Below, piece by piece: positions 1 to 6,900 of a DNA stretch of 9,250 bases. Location of the stretch: assembly GCA_049889355.1 (NCBI GenBank), contig JBMHDN010000049.1:1-9250 (forward strand), given 5' to 3'. This DNA comes from JBMHDN01 sp049889355. Lineage in GTDB: Bacteria; Pseudomonadota; Alphaproteobacteria; Puniceispirillales; Puniceispirillaceae. Positions within the stretch are counted from its first letter, which is position 1; the number at the start of each line of letters is the position of its first letter. The notes under the pieces are model-generated. The model was not told the origin of the DNA. It did not search any database and saw only the letters and a program-made list of their open reading frames with translations. The position numbers and the translations under genes were made by a program.

Positions 1-107
1 CCTGTTATCAGGACATGGCCGTGGAATTGCTCGCTATCCGCAGCTTGGCTATCGCCAGTCAGAAACCGATTGGGCATGGGGTTATCGCTCATCAGATTAT
101 AGCTCAT
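1..107 (-). CDS. 5' end of a second minus-strand gene, possibly an M48-type metallopeptidase (partial)
   Basis: The minus strand stays open from an ATG at 107 to the window edge, giving 35 residues that begin MSYNLMSDNPMPNRFLTGDS and end HGHVLIT. The gene starts 3 bases after the DUF898 stop codon, which implies one operon with translational coupling. An AAGG at 109-112 is too close for a normal Shine-Dalgarno, so reinitiation after the upstream stop, or a start at the next ATG (92), is possible. No catalytic motif is inside the window. The M48 suggestion rests on my recollection that DUF898 genes are often followed by membrane-associated M48 peptidases whose N-terminal part looks like a small beta-rich module. 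It is inference and not read from these residues. The existence of a coding region is better supported than its identity. Confidence 0.5.
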   Translation of the reverse strand, partial: MSYNLMSDNPMPNRFLTGDSQAADSEQFHGHVLIT

Positions 108-110
108 GCC

Positions 111-1997
111 TTAAATCGACATGCCAACCCCTTCCATCTCAGCCAATTCAGCGCCAAAGGCAGAGCTGGCTTTGCGCTCGGTATCCACAAAGCCTTTCAA
201 ATCACGGCCATAACGCAGCTCGGTCGATTCCACCAGCAAACGATAACGCCGCACCACCCCCCATGTGTAATAAAAACCAAGGGTGAGAATATTCAAAATC
301 AGATTGGATAATTCTATAAAGGCCAGCTGAGAGCCGGTAAGGCGCGAGCGAAACACCACACCAGAAGGCAAGGATAAATTATTTAAGATGAGCGCGCGTG
401 CCAAGGCAAAGTAATATTTGCCACTCAGTGCAAAGGCACCGGCCACGCCTAAGGCAGCGATATATAAGATGGTGATCATGTTTTCATCCAGGCTCATCAT
501 CATCAAAACCGCTGTTGGGTTATCCAGAAAATCACCCATCAAATTGGGATAGAAAATCTGAATAACAGCAGCAAAAATGCTGGCGATAATGGTCAAGAGC
601 AGCAGGCAGAAAAAGATGGTTTTCATGGCGGCCAGATAGAAATCACCGCTGCTGAGCTCGCATCTGAATTCAGCTGTCCCGAAACTGTGATTTTGAGCAA
701 TGAAACCACGGATACGCTGGCTGGCCATCGGCGCCAGCAATCCTAAGGTCAAAAAGCCTAAAAACGGCCAGATGGCAAAATTCACAATCGCGCCCATATA
801 GCTGCCATGCCAGTCAAGGCGTACCCCGCGCCAGGCCAGATTGCGGGCATTAAAGCGCAGCGATTTATTAAACATCCAGGCCCAGGCAATCATAAAGCCG
901 AGCAAGGCAGCCAGCTGAACCCACGGAGAGATAACCTCTAGAGCGGCAATAACCACCAATGCCACAATCGCCAGCGCCCGGCCTTTGAAAATCGTCATGC
1001 CAGAGGCCAGATAGTCAAACCCATCCCCGTCAATGCGCGCATTGCCCATGAAAAAACGTTTCTCGCGCACCTTCGCCCAAGGGTAATAAATACCAATAGT
1101 GATCATCATTAAGAGAAAATTAGTGATCAAGAGCCCGAGATATTGGCCGCCTGTGCCGGTGAATTCCATTTTGTGATAGCGCAGCTTTTCGCGGTCAACA
1201 GGCGCTGGGCCGACATTACCGATACCAGCTGCTGCTGGCTGAGCCAGTGCTTGATTTTGGGTCTGATTCTGAGATTCGTTCTGAGAACCATTTTGCACCC
1301 CATTTTGCGCGTTATCCGGCGTGCTGCCTTCTGGCGGCTCAACCGATTTTGCCACAGACCGTAAATCAGCATCATCAGGTGCTTGCATCAGTGGCATAGA
1401 GGGCGGCTGCGCAGAAGGCTGCGGCATCTGCGGATGGAGCAAAGCATTACCTGATAATTCTTGCTTCGGAGATAGGAAACCAGTTTGCGGTATGGCTAAT
1501 GGCTGGGGTGGTACAGAGGGCGCCATTTGAGGCGACAGGTTTGGCGCCATTTGAGGGGCCATATTCGGGGCCATAGAGGGTGCGGCCTGTGGTGTGGCTA
1601 TTGGCTGAGGAGATGGTGCGGGTGCCATATTTGGTGCCATGGTGGGGGCCATAGAGGGTGCCATGGTGGGAGCCATAGCGGGTGCCATAGAGGGCGCCAA
1701 AGATGGGTTTGAGACTGGCTGCTGTATCGGCTGTTGATATTGGCCTGACGGTGCCTGACCCATAGGCAGCTGGCCCATAGGCATCTGGCCCATGGGTATT
1801 TGGTCCATTTGTCCAGGGTTTGGCGCAAATCCTGCAGGTTGGGCTGGAGCAGCGTTTTGTTCAGCTGGCTGTTCAACCTCTGGCATGTCTGACGAGGTGA
1901 TGCGGCGCACAACCCCAGCACCACCCTGCCCCTGACCAGATTGGGCCGGGGATGGCTGGCGCATATTCACAAAGGGATTTGGGGGCAGTTGAGACAT
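111..1997 (-). CDS. DUF898 (YjgN-like) multi-pass membrane protein with a long repeat-rich N-terminal tail
   Basis: This is an inner-membrane protein of unknown biochemical role. Residues about 273-605 form the DUF898 domain. The family pattern GGQYLGLLITNFLLMMITIGIYYPWAKVREKRFF is visible around 283-316 and is followed by NARIDGDGFDYLASG. A diverged second copy near 563-601 reads LSNLILNILTLGFYYTWG followed by VVRRYRLLVESTELRYGRDL. I see about six to seven hydrophobic segments (near 285-305, 342-378, 402-424, 459-482, 507-535, 562-582). The first 270 residues are unusual: low-complexity, Pro/Met/Gln/Asn-rich, probably disordered and cytosolic, with three blocks of short tandem repeats. Family members I know are about 350-400 residues, so the tail is an extension. 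The ATG at 1997 begins MSQLPPNPFVNMR; upstream bases show no strong Shine-Dalgarno. The family call is firm and the function is unknown. Confidence 0.88.
   Translation of the reverse strand: MSQLPPNPFVNMRQPSPAQSGQGQGGAGVVRRITSSDMPEVEQPAEQNAAPAQPAGFAPNPGQMDQIPMGQMPMGQLPMGQAPSGQYQQPIQQPVSNPSLAPSMAPAMAPTMAPSMAPTMAPNMAPAPSPQPIATPQAAPSMAPNMAPQMAPNLSPQMAPSVPPQPLAIPQTGFLSPKQELSGNALLHPQMPQPSAQPPSMPLMQAPDDADLRSVAKSVEPPEGSTPDNAQNGVQNGSQNESQNQTQNQALAQPAAAGIGNVGPAPVDREKLRYHKMEFTGTGGQYLGLLITNFLLMMITIGIYYPWAKVREKRFFMGNARIDGDGFDYLASGMTIFKGRALAIVALVVIAALEVISPWVQLAALLGFMIAWAWMFNKSLRFNARNLAWRGVRLDWHGSYMGAIVNFAIWPFLGFLTLGLLAPMASQRIRGFIAQNHSFGTAEFRCELSSGDFYLAAMKTIFFCLLLLTIIASIFAAVIQIFYPNLMGDFLDNPTAVLMMMSLDENMITILYIAALGVAGAFALSGKYYFALARALILNNLSLPSGVVFRSRLTGSQLAFIELSNLILNILTLGFYYTWGVVRRYRLLVESTELRYGRDLKGFVDTERKASSAFGAELAEMEGVGMSI
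1251..1313 (-). repeat. Gln-Asn-rich short repeats (x-Q-N units)
   Basis: Residues 229-249 of the DUF898 protein read NAQNGVQNGSQN followed by ESQNQTQNQ, with QN every three to four residues. The block lies just before the conserved membrane domain and marks the end of the low-complexity tail. Confidence 0.75.
1518..1697 (-). repeat. Tandem (S/T/N/A)-M-A-P tetrapeptide repeats (12-bp DNA period)
   Basis: Residues 101-126 of the DUF898 protein are built almost wholly of x-M-A-P units (SMAP, AMAP, TMAP, SMAP, TMAP, NMAP). A second, looser block follows at 140-160 (SMAP, NMAP, QMAP, NLSP, QMAP). On the plus strand the DNA reads as repeated GGTGCCAT/GGCGCCAT units. The region is probably disordered, and similar tracts can act as flexible linkers or binding tails; that role is inference. 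Confidence 0.85.
1740..1799 (-). repeat. Four tandem x-P-M-G-Q pentapeptide repeats (15-bp DNA period)
   Basis: Residues 67-86 of the DUF898 protein read IPMGQMPMGQLPMGQAPSGQ, a five-residue unit repeated four times with the last copy diverged (PSGQ). The DNA shows the same 15-base period as repeated CCCATAGGCA-like units on the plus strand. Such tracts can gain or lose units by slippage. Confidence 0.85.
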
Positions 1998-2078
1998 GTC
2001 TTGTTAAATGGCTTTACTTGAAAATGGACGCCTGTAGGCCAGGCACTGATCTGTATCTAGATGCTATTTTTTCAGCTT

Positions 2079-2088
2079 ATCACGTGAT
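2079..2088. promoter_or_regulatory. Perfect 10-bp palindrome ATCACGTGAT
   Basis: ATCACGTGAT is its own reverse complement and sits about 80 bases upstream of the DUF898 start codon. A palindrome of this size in a divergent promoter region could be a homodimer binding site. No specific regulator can be named from the sequence, and a palindrome this short can occur by chance. Confidence 0.3.
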
Positions 2089-2097
2089 TGTGAAGAC

Positions 2098-2118
2098 ACC
2101 TTAACGATTAATTAAGGT
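2098..2118. promoter_or_regulatory. CtrA-type binding site, TTAA-N7-TTAA, in a larger dyad
   Basis: Bases 2101-2104 and 2112-2115 are both TTAA, separated by exactly seven bases (CGATTAA). This matches the full consensus TTAA-N7-TTAA for the cell-cycle response regulator CtrA of alphaproteobacteria. The symmetry extends outward to ACCTTAA (2098-2104) and TTAAGGT (2112-2118), a perfect 7+7 bp dyad. It lies 101 bases upstream of the DUF898 start codon and 157 bases upstream of the small-gene start codon, so it could serve either. The match is seen directly; binding by CtrA is inference, and AT-rich intergenic DNA raises the chance of a fortuitous match. Confidence 0.5.
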
Positions 2119-2142
2119 ATTTCTGTTTTTATCAATCTCATA

Positions 2143-2182
2143 GAGAGGGTCTTTTCCCTGCCCGAACCCAAGAGACCCTCTC
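2143..2182 (+). other. Strong inverted repeat / RNA hairpin in the small-gene leader
   Basis: GAGAGGGTCT (2143-2152) pairs perfectly with AGACCCTCTC (2173-2182). The stem continues through one T-G wobble and two T-A pairs to 13 bp, around a 14-base loop (2156-2169). No T-tract follows on either strand, so it does not look like a normal terminator. Lying 92 bases upstream of the small gene, it may be a leader-RNA structure, a regulator site or a processed small RNA; which of these cannot be decided here. Confidence 0.55.
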
Positions 2183-2264
2183 ACCTGAATTTTGATGTGT
2201 GAAATGACCAGGACAGATACCCAACGGTTTTTAACAGCTAAGGCTATCAGTTAAACAAGCAGTT

Positions 2265-2269
2265 GGAGG
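2265..2269 (+). promoter_or_regulatory. Shine-Dalgarno GGAGG that fixes the small-gene start
   Basis: GGAGG lies five bases before the ATG at 2275, an ideal arrangement. The in-frame TTG at 2263 lies at the edge of this ribosome-binding site and so cannot be the start. Confidence 0.85.
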
Positions 2270-2274
2270 CAAAC

Positions 2275-2478
2275 ATGACCTATACAACTGTGTCCTTCTT
2301 CAAAGATATGTCCTTGAGCAACTTACAACGTCGGCAAGGCTTTGCGACGCGCACAGAAGATATCCTGATGGATGTTATTCGCACCAATATGCGCCAAAAT
2401 GAAGATATTGCCTGCTTTCTCACCCAAGATGGCGAGGTCGTTGCCTTACATCGAAATGGATTGTTCGTGCGGGTGTGA
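2275..2478 (+). CDS. Small protein of unknown function (67 residues)
   Basis: I do not recognise this protein. It runs from the ATG at 2275, chosen for its perfectly spaced GGAGG, to a TGA at 2476-2478. The sequence begins MTYTTVSFFKDMSLSNLQRR and ends DGEVVALHRNGLFVRV. It has no signal peptide and no membrane segment, so it is probably cytoplasmic. The middle part (FATRTEDILMDVIRTNMRQN) looks helical and amphipathic, while the C-terminal 20 residues look like a beta hairpin with a turn at DGE. It has one cysteine (in IACFLTQ). The gene is monocistronic: it has its own terminator 38 bases downstream and is preceded by a long structured leader. Strong translation signals and its own terminator argue that it is real. 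It could be a small regulator or a stress or adaptor protein, but nothing shows which. Confidence 0.72.
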   Translation: MTYTTVSFFKDMSLSNLQRRQGFATRTEDILMDVIRTNMRQNEDIACFLTQDGEVVALHRNGLFVRV

Positions 2479-2515
2479 TTCCTCCCTCCTTCCCTCAGCG
2501 CCACCTGCACGGATA

Positions 2516-2555
2516 GACCCCTGTTTCTCGTTGTCAGAAACAGGGGTCACTTTTT
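2516..2555 (+). terminator. Rho-independent terminator after the small gene
   Basis: GACCCCTGTTTCT (2516-2528) and AGAAACAGGGGTC (2536-2548) form a perfect 13-bp stem with a 7-base loop, followed after AC by TTTTT (2551-2555). It closes the small gene's transcript and insulates it from the efflux operon downstream. Confidence 0.92.
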
Positions 2556-2582
2556 GATCCCTGTGCCATTGTGTGATATAAC
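2554..2582 (+). promoter_or_regulatory. Sigma70-type promoter for the RND efflux operon
   Basis: TTGATC (2554-2559) is a four-of-six -35 match. After exactly 17 bases comes TATAAC (2577-2582), a five-of-six -10 match, and TGA directly before it makes an extended -10 (TGn). The predicted start of transcription is near 2589, giving a leader of about 78 bases before the adaptor ATG. The -35 box begins within the T-tract of the upstream terminator, so termination and initiation signals are packed together. Confidence 0.65.
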
Positions 2583-2589
2583 CGCCGCG

Positions 2590-2632
2590 ATAAATGAGAC
2601 ATTATAAATGAGACTATCTATAAGGGTCTCAT
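2590..2632. promoter_or_regulatory. Operator-like cluster of three ATGAGAC motifs at the efflux promoter
   Basis: ATAAATGAGAC occurs twice in direct orientation (2590-2600 and 2604-2614), offset by 14 bases. The core occurs a third time inverted as GTCTCAT (2626-2632), so that 2608-2614 and 2626-2632 form a 7-bp dyad with an 11-base spacer. The cluster starts at the predicted transcription start, where a bound repressor would block transcription. Efflux operons of this kind are commonly controlled by TetR- or MarR-family repressors, but no regulator gene is in the window and none can be named. As RNA, the inverted pair could also fold into a small leader hairpin. Confidence 0.45.
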
Positions 2633-2666
2633 CTCTAACCTTCTTGCTCTTTAGGCTTGGTGCGCT

Positions 2667-3938
2667 ATGCGGTTTAAACTTTCTTATCTTTGGGCTCTTC
2701 TTATTGCATTGGCTGTGACAGGCTGGATGGTGTCTGGCCAATTTACCGCACCAGATGAGCCGGCCACGTCAGATGAGGCCCAACAAGGCGGGCAAAAGGC
2801 TGAGGCCCCAAATGCACAGCGTATGTTGGTCATTAAAGCGATGCGTGTCGTCAATGCCCCGGTGAATATGACCTTAACGGCAAGCGGTGTGATGACCAGC
2901 TCTTTTGATATGAATATTGTCAGTCGGCGCGAGGCGGTGGTGGCAGATGTGCCAGCCCGTAAAGGGCGCATGGTCTCAGAAGGTGAAGTGTTAATCCGGC
3001 TTTCAGAAGGGACTTTGCGCAGCGATATCACGGCCCTGCGGGCAGAAAGGCAAGCCGCGGCGGCTGGCTATGCAGAGGCGAAAAAACGGTTCAGCGCGTC
3101 AGGCACCCTTGCCTCTCAGCTGAACGCCGCCGAAGCCAACCTCGAGGCGGTACAAAAAAATTACGAAGCCATGCAAAAGTTGAATGCCCGTCAATTACGC
3201 TCAGATTTGGATTTATCCAATGCGCGGGCCAGCCTGAAAGCAGCACAAAACAGATTGTTTGAACTGCAGAACCTGTCGAAGGATTTAGAGATATCGCAGG
3301 CTTATTCCAAGATGAAATCGGTAGATGCGCGCATCGCCCAATTAGAAGAGCAGCTCTCTTTTACTGAGATCAAAGCCCCGCAGGATGGCTGGCTAGAAGA
3401 GATGCTGATCGAAAAAGGCGAGATTGTCCAAAATGGCCAGAATCTGGCCAGGCTGATTGGCTTGCAGCAGCTGAAACTAACGGTGCCTGTCCCGCAAGCC
3501 CGTATAGCCGAGATTTCCATTGGAGATGAAGCTGAGATCACGGTCATCGGTGCAGGACGGCATGTTGGAGAGGTTGTCCATATTGCAAGCAATGCCAATG
3601 CTGCCACCCGCACATTTGATGTGGAAATCATGCTGGAGAATAGCGATCAGATATTGCGTGCCGGGATGAGCGCAGAAGCCGAGATTGAGATCGCTAAGAA
3701 ACGTGCTTTCCGCCTATCGCCAGCGCATCTGAATGTCGATGGCAATGGCAATTTATCAGCCAAAATTGTGGGTGATGACAATCGGGTGTTAAGTGTGCCG
3801 GTCCAGTTGGTGCGTACCGATGGCAATTTTGCCTATGTATCAGGTTTGCGCGATGAGATGATTTTGCTGGCGGCTGGTCAGGCCTTCTTAACAGATGGCG
3901 CGCCTGTGCGCTATGAGCTGGATGAAGGGCAGGAATAA
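2667..3938 (+). CDS. RND efflux periplasmic adaptor (HlyD/AcrA-type membrane-fusion protein)
   Basis: This protein would bridge the inner-membrane RND pump and an outer-membrane channel in the periplasm. At 423 residues it has the usual length. Residues 5-24 (LSYLWALLIALAVTGWMVSG) are an N-terminal membrane anchor or uncleaved signal, with no lipobox cysteine. A Pro/Glu-rich linker follows. Residues about 80-115 and 232-264 form the two halves of the lipoyl/barrel-sandwich domain (SRREAVVADVPARKGRMVSE; SFTEIKAPQDGWLEEMLIEK). They flank an alpha-helical coiled-coil hairpin at about 116-231, rich in Ala, Glu, Gln and Lys. A beta-barrel (about 268-343) and a membrane-proximal domain (344-423) complete the fold. 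Only a weak AGG lies before the ATG, 11 bases away. The stop overlaps the permease start by one base (TAATG), so the two products are translationally coupled. Substrate cannot be predicted. Confidence 0.93.
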   Translation: MRFKLSYLWALLIALAVTGWMVSGQFTAPDEPATSDEAQQGGQKAEAPNAQRMLVIKAMRVVNAPVNMTLTASGVMTSSFDMNIVSRREAVVADVPARKGRMVSEGEVLIRLSEGTLRSDITALRAERQAAAAGYAEAKKRFSASGTLASQLNAAEANLEAVQKNYEAMQKLNARQLRSDLDLSNARASLKAAQNRLFELQNLSKDLEISQAYSKMKSVDARIAQLEEQLSFTEIKAPQDGWLEEMLIEKGEIVQNGQNLARLIGLQQLKLTVPVPQARIAEISIGDEAEITVIGAGRHVGEVVHIASNANAATRTFDVEIMLENSDQILRAGMSAEAEIEIAKKRAFRLSPAHLNVDGNGNLSAKIVGDDNRVLSVPVQLVRTDGNFAYVSGLRDEMILLAAGQAFLTDGAPVRYELDEGQE

Positions 3939-6900
3939 TGAAACAGATTATTCACGCAGCCTTCACCCGTCCTGGTGCGGTTATCTTGTTGCTGCTCATC
4001 ATTTTTGCGATGGGCTTGAATGCCTGGACTGCGATTCCAAAGGAAGCCAATCCAGATATCGAAATTCCAGTTGCTTATGTCTCGGTGAGCTATTCTGGCA
4101 TTTCGCCAGCAGATGCCGAAAAATTGCTGGTCAAGCCGCTTGAAAAAGAGCTGAGATCCGTAGCTGGTCTGGATAAGATGACCTCTGTGGCATCAGAAGG
4201 CTATGCCGCCATTACGCTGGAATTTCTAGCTGGCGAAGATGTGGATTTGGTACTGGATGATGTGCGCAAAGCGGTAGATGATGCGAAAGTAGAATTGCCT
4301 GCACGTGCAGATGAGCCAAAGGTCAATGAGATATCGCTCGCCCTCTTCCCGATTATGACAGCGGCGATTTATGGTAATGTACCAGAACGTCAGCTGGTTT
4401 TTGCAGCACGGGATTTAAAAGACAGGCTGGAAGCGCTCGATGGGGTGTTGGAAATTGAGATTGGCGGCGATCGCGAGGAATTAATAGAGATATTAATCGA
4501 TGCAGGTGCGATGGAGAGCTATGGGCTCAATCCGGCTGCGGTCATCGCATTGGTAGCTGCCAATAACCAGCTGGTCACCGCCGGGGCGATTGATACAGGG
4601 GCTGGGCGGCTGGTCGTTAAAGTGCCAGGCGTGCTGGACAGCTTAGAAGAGCTGAATAACATGCCGATTAAGGTGGCAGATGGCACGACGATTGATTTTT
4701 CAGATGTCGCGACAGTGCGCCGGAGTTTTTCAGATGCCACCAGCTGGTCGCGTGTCAATGGTCAGAGTTCCATCGTATTGGATGTGAAAAAGCGGGTGGG
4801 GGCGAATATCATTGAAGTGGTAGATGCCAGCCGCGCGGTGATAGATGAGCAAGTCGCAAAAATGCCAGGCGATGTGCAGGTCAGCTATCTTTATGATGAT
4901 TCAAAGACCGTTAAAACCTTGCTGAGCGATTTGGGCAATAATGTCACCGCCGCGGTGGTGATTGTGATGGTTGTGGTGGTCGCCTCGCTTGGCTTGCGCA
5001 ATGCCACATTGGTTGGGCTGGCTATCCCTGGCAGTTTTTTGATGGGGATATCGGTTTTATATTATCTGGGCGTCACGATGAATATTGTGGTGCTGTTCTC
5101 GCTGATTTTGGTGGCGGGGATGCTGGTTGATGGGGTGATTGTCACCATAGAATATGCCGATAGGCGTCTGGCGCAATCTGCGGGGCGGAAAACCGCCTAT
5201 AAAGAAGGGGCCACACGCATGGCCTGGCCGATTATCGCCTCGACCATCACCACGCTGATGGTGTTTCTGCCGCTGTTATTCTGGCCTGGGATTGTCGGCG
5301 GCTTTATGAAATATCTGCCGATTACGGTGATTTGTGTGCTCACCGCCTCGCTGGTGATGGCCTTGGTCTTTGTGCCGGTATTGGGCGGATTATTCGGCAA
5401 GAAAACAGCAGACAGGCAGGTCTCTGCCTCTGCACCACGCGCCTATCGCTGGATTTTAAAGCGGGCAATTACCTATCCCTTTATGGTGGTGGTGGCGGTG
5501 GCCGGCTTTATGGTCTTTTCCTTTACCACCTATTTTTCAGCTGGTCTGGGGGTCAGCTTTTTCCCGGATATTGAGCCAGAACAGGCGGTGGTCCAAGTCC
5601 TCGCGCGCGGGGATTTAGCTGCAGAAGAGCGTGATAAGCTGGTTCAGCAGGCTGAAGCACGCATCTTGGATTTAGAGGGTGTGTCGGCAAAATATGCTAA
5701 ATCAGGCCCAGCCTCTGGTCAGGATGCCAAAGATTCCATCGGCTTTGTGCGCACCGTCTTTGAAGATTGGCAGACCCGCGAAAAAGCCTCTGTGCTAATG
5801 GAGGAGATGCGCCAACGCCTAGATGGGCTGGCTGGCGTAGAGGTTAATATCCAAGGTCAGGAAAACGGACCTGGTGGCGGCAAGCCGGTGCATATCGAGA
5901 TTTTCAACGCCGATCTGGCCAAAGCCAGCCAGGCCACTGGCGAGATTATTGCCATTATGGAAGAGATGGGCGGCTTTGTGGATATCTCAGACAGCCGTCC
6001 CCTGCCCGGCATTGACTGGACCTTGAAAATCAACCGAGATGAGGCTGCACGCCATGGGGTGTCGGTGGATGCAATCGGCAATATGATCAAACTGTTAACT
6101 GCTGGGATTGATATTTCTGATTACCGGCCGGATGACAGTGATGATGAGCTGGATATCAAGCTGAGATTCTTAAAAGATCAGCGTAATCTGGACAGGCTCG
6201 GAGAATTACGCGTGCCAACCAGTTCTGGGGCCTATGTACCGCTCTCGGTCTTTGCCCAGCTCGTGCCGCAACCAAAGACAGGCGATATCCAGCGCAAAAA
6301 TGGCATACGTTTTTATTATATTGATGCTGGGGTGGCAGAGGGCATCCTGCCCGCCACGCAAATTGAAACGCTTCAAGACAGGCTGGATCTGATCACCATT
6401 GCAGGCGATAGCCGTCTGGTTTTTGGCGGCGAAAATGAAGATATCGCTGAAACACAAGCCTTTTTGGGTTCTGCTTTTGCGCTATCGCTCTGTCTGATGG
6501 TGCTGGTCTTAATGATCCAGTTTAACTCTGTCTGGCAAACATTTGTGACCATGTCGGCGATTATCCTATCCTCTGGCGGGGTGTTTTTAGGGCTGTGGGT
6601 GATGGATAGGCCATTTGGGGTGGTGATGTCAGGGCTTGGTATTATCGCGCTGGCCGGTGTGGTGGTGAATAACAATATCGTGCTGATTGATACCTATAAT
6701 GAGTTTCGCAAAAAGGGCTATGCCGCCCGTGCGGCGGCCTATCATGCCGGTCTGGCCCGTTTCAGGCCAGTTATCCTGACCGCGGTGACCACCATTTTTG
6801 GGCTGATCCCAATGGTTTTTGAGCTAACCATTCAATTTACCGAGCGTAATATCACCGCAGGGGCGCCGTCATCTCAATGGTGGACAGATTTGTCATCGAC

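Larger units (their letters stand above)
1998..2274. other. Divergent intergenic control region
   Basis: This 277-base, AT-rich stretch separates the minus-strand DUF898 gene from the plus-strand small gene, so it must hold the start signals of both. It contains, in order, a 10-bp palindrome (2079-2088), a CtrA-type palindrome (2098-2118) and a long hairpin (2143-2182). I looked for sigma70-like -35/-10 pairs in both directions and found none that I would defend. I see no further coding region or tRNA in it. Confidence 0.7.

Noticed and set aside
15..311. Plus-strand reading frame of 98 codons at the window start
   Set aside because: It lies opposite the DUF898 C-terminus and the start of the next minus-strand gene, has no ribosome-binding site and reads as low-complexity antisense.
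1518..1697. Regular 12-base repeats as a possible CRISPR array
   Set aside because: The units are 12 bases with no unique spacers and encode an in-frame tetrapeptide repeat, so this is a coding minisatellite.
1527..1924. Cys/Gly/His-rich plus-strand frame and Trp/Leu-rich minus-strand frame over the repeat region
   Set aside because: They are alternative-frame readings of the PMGQ and MAP repeats in the DUF898 gene, and their odd composition comes from the repeat DNA.
2143..2182. Hairpin as a Rho-independent terminator
   Set aside because: No T-tract follows the stem on either strand, and it lies upstream of a start codon between divergent genes, where no transcript needs to end.
2263..2274. 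TTG at 2263 as the start of the small gene
   Set aside because: It would overlap the GGAGG ribosome-binding site that is perfectly spaced for the ATG at 2275.
2547..2741. Minus-strand frame of 64 codons between small gene and adaptor
   Set aside because: It covers the terminator tract, the efflux promoter and the adaptor signal anchor, and has no ribosome-binding site.
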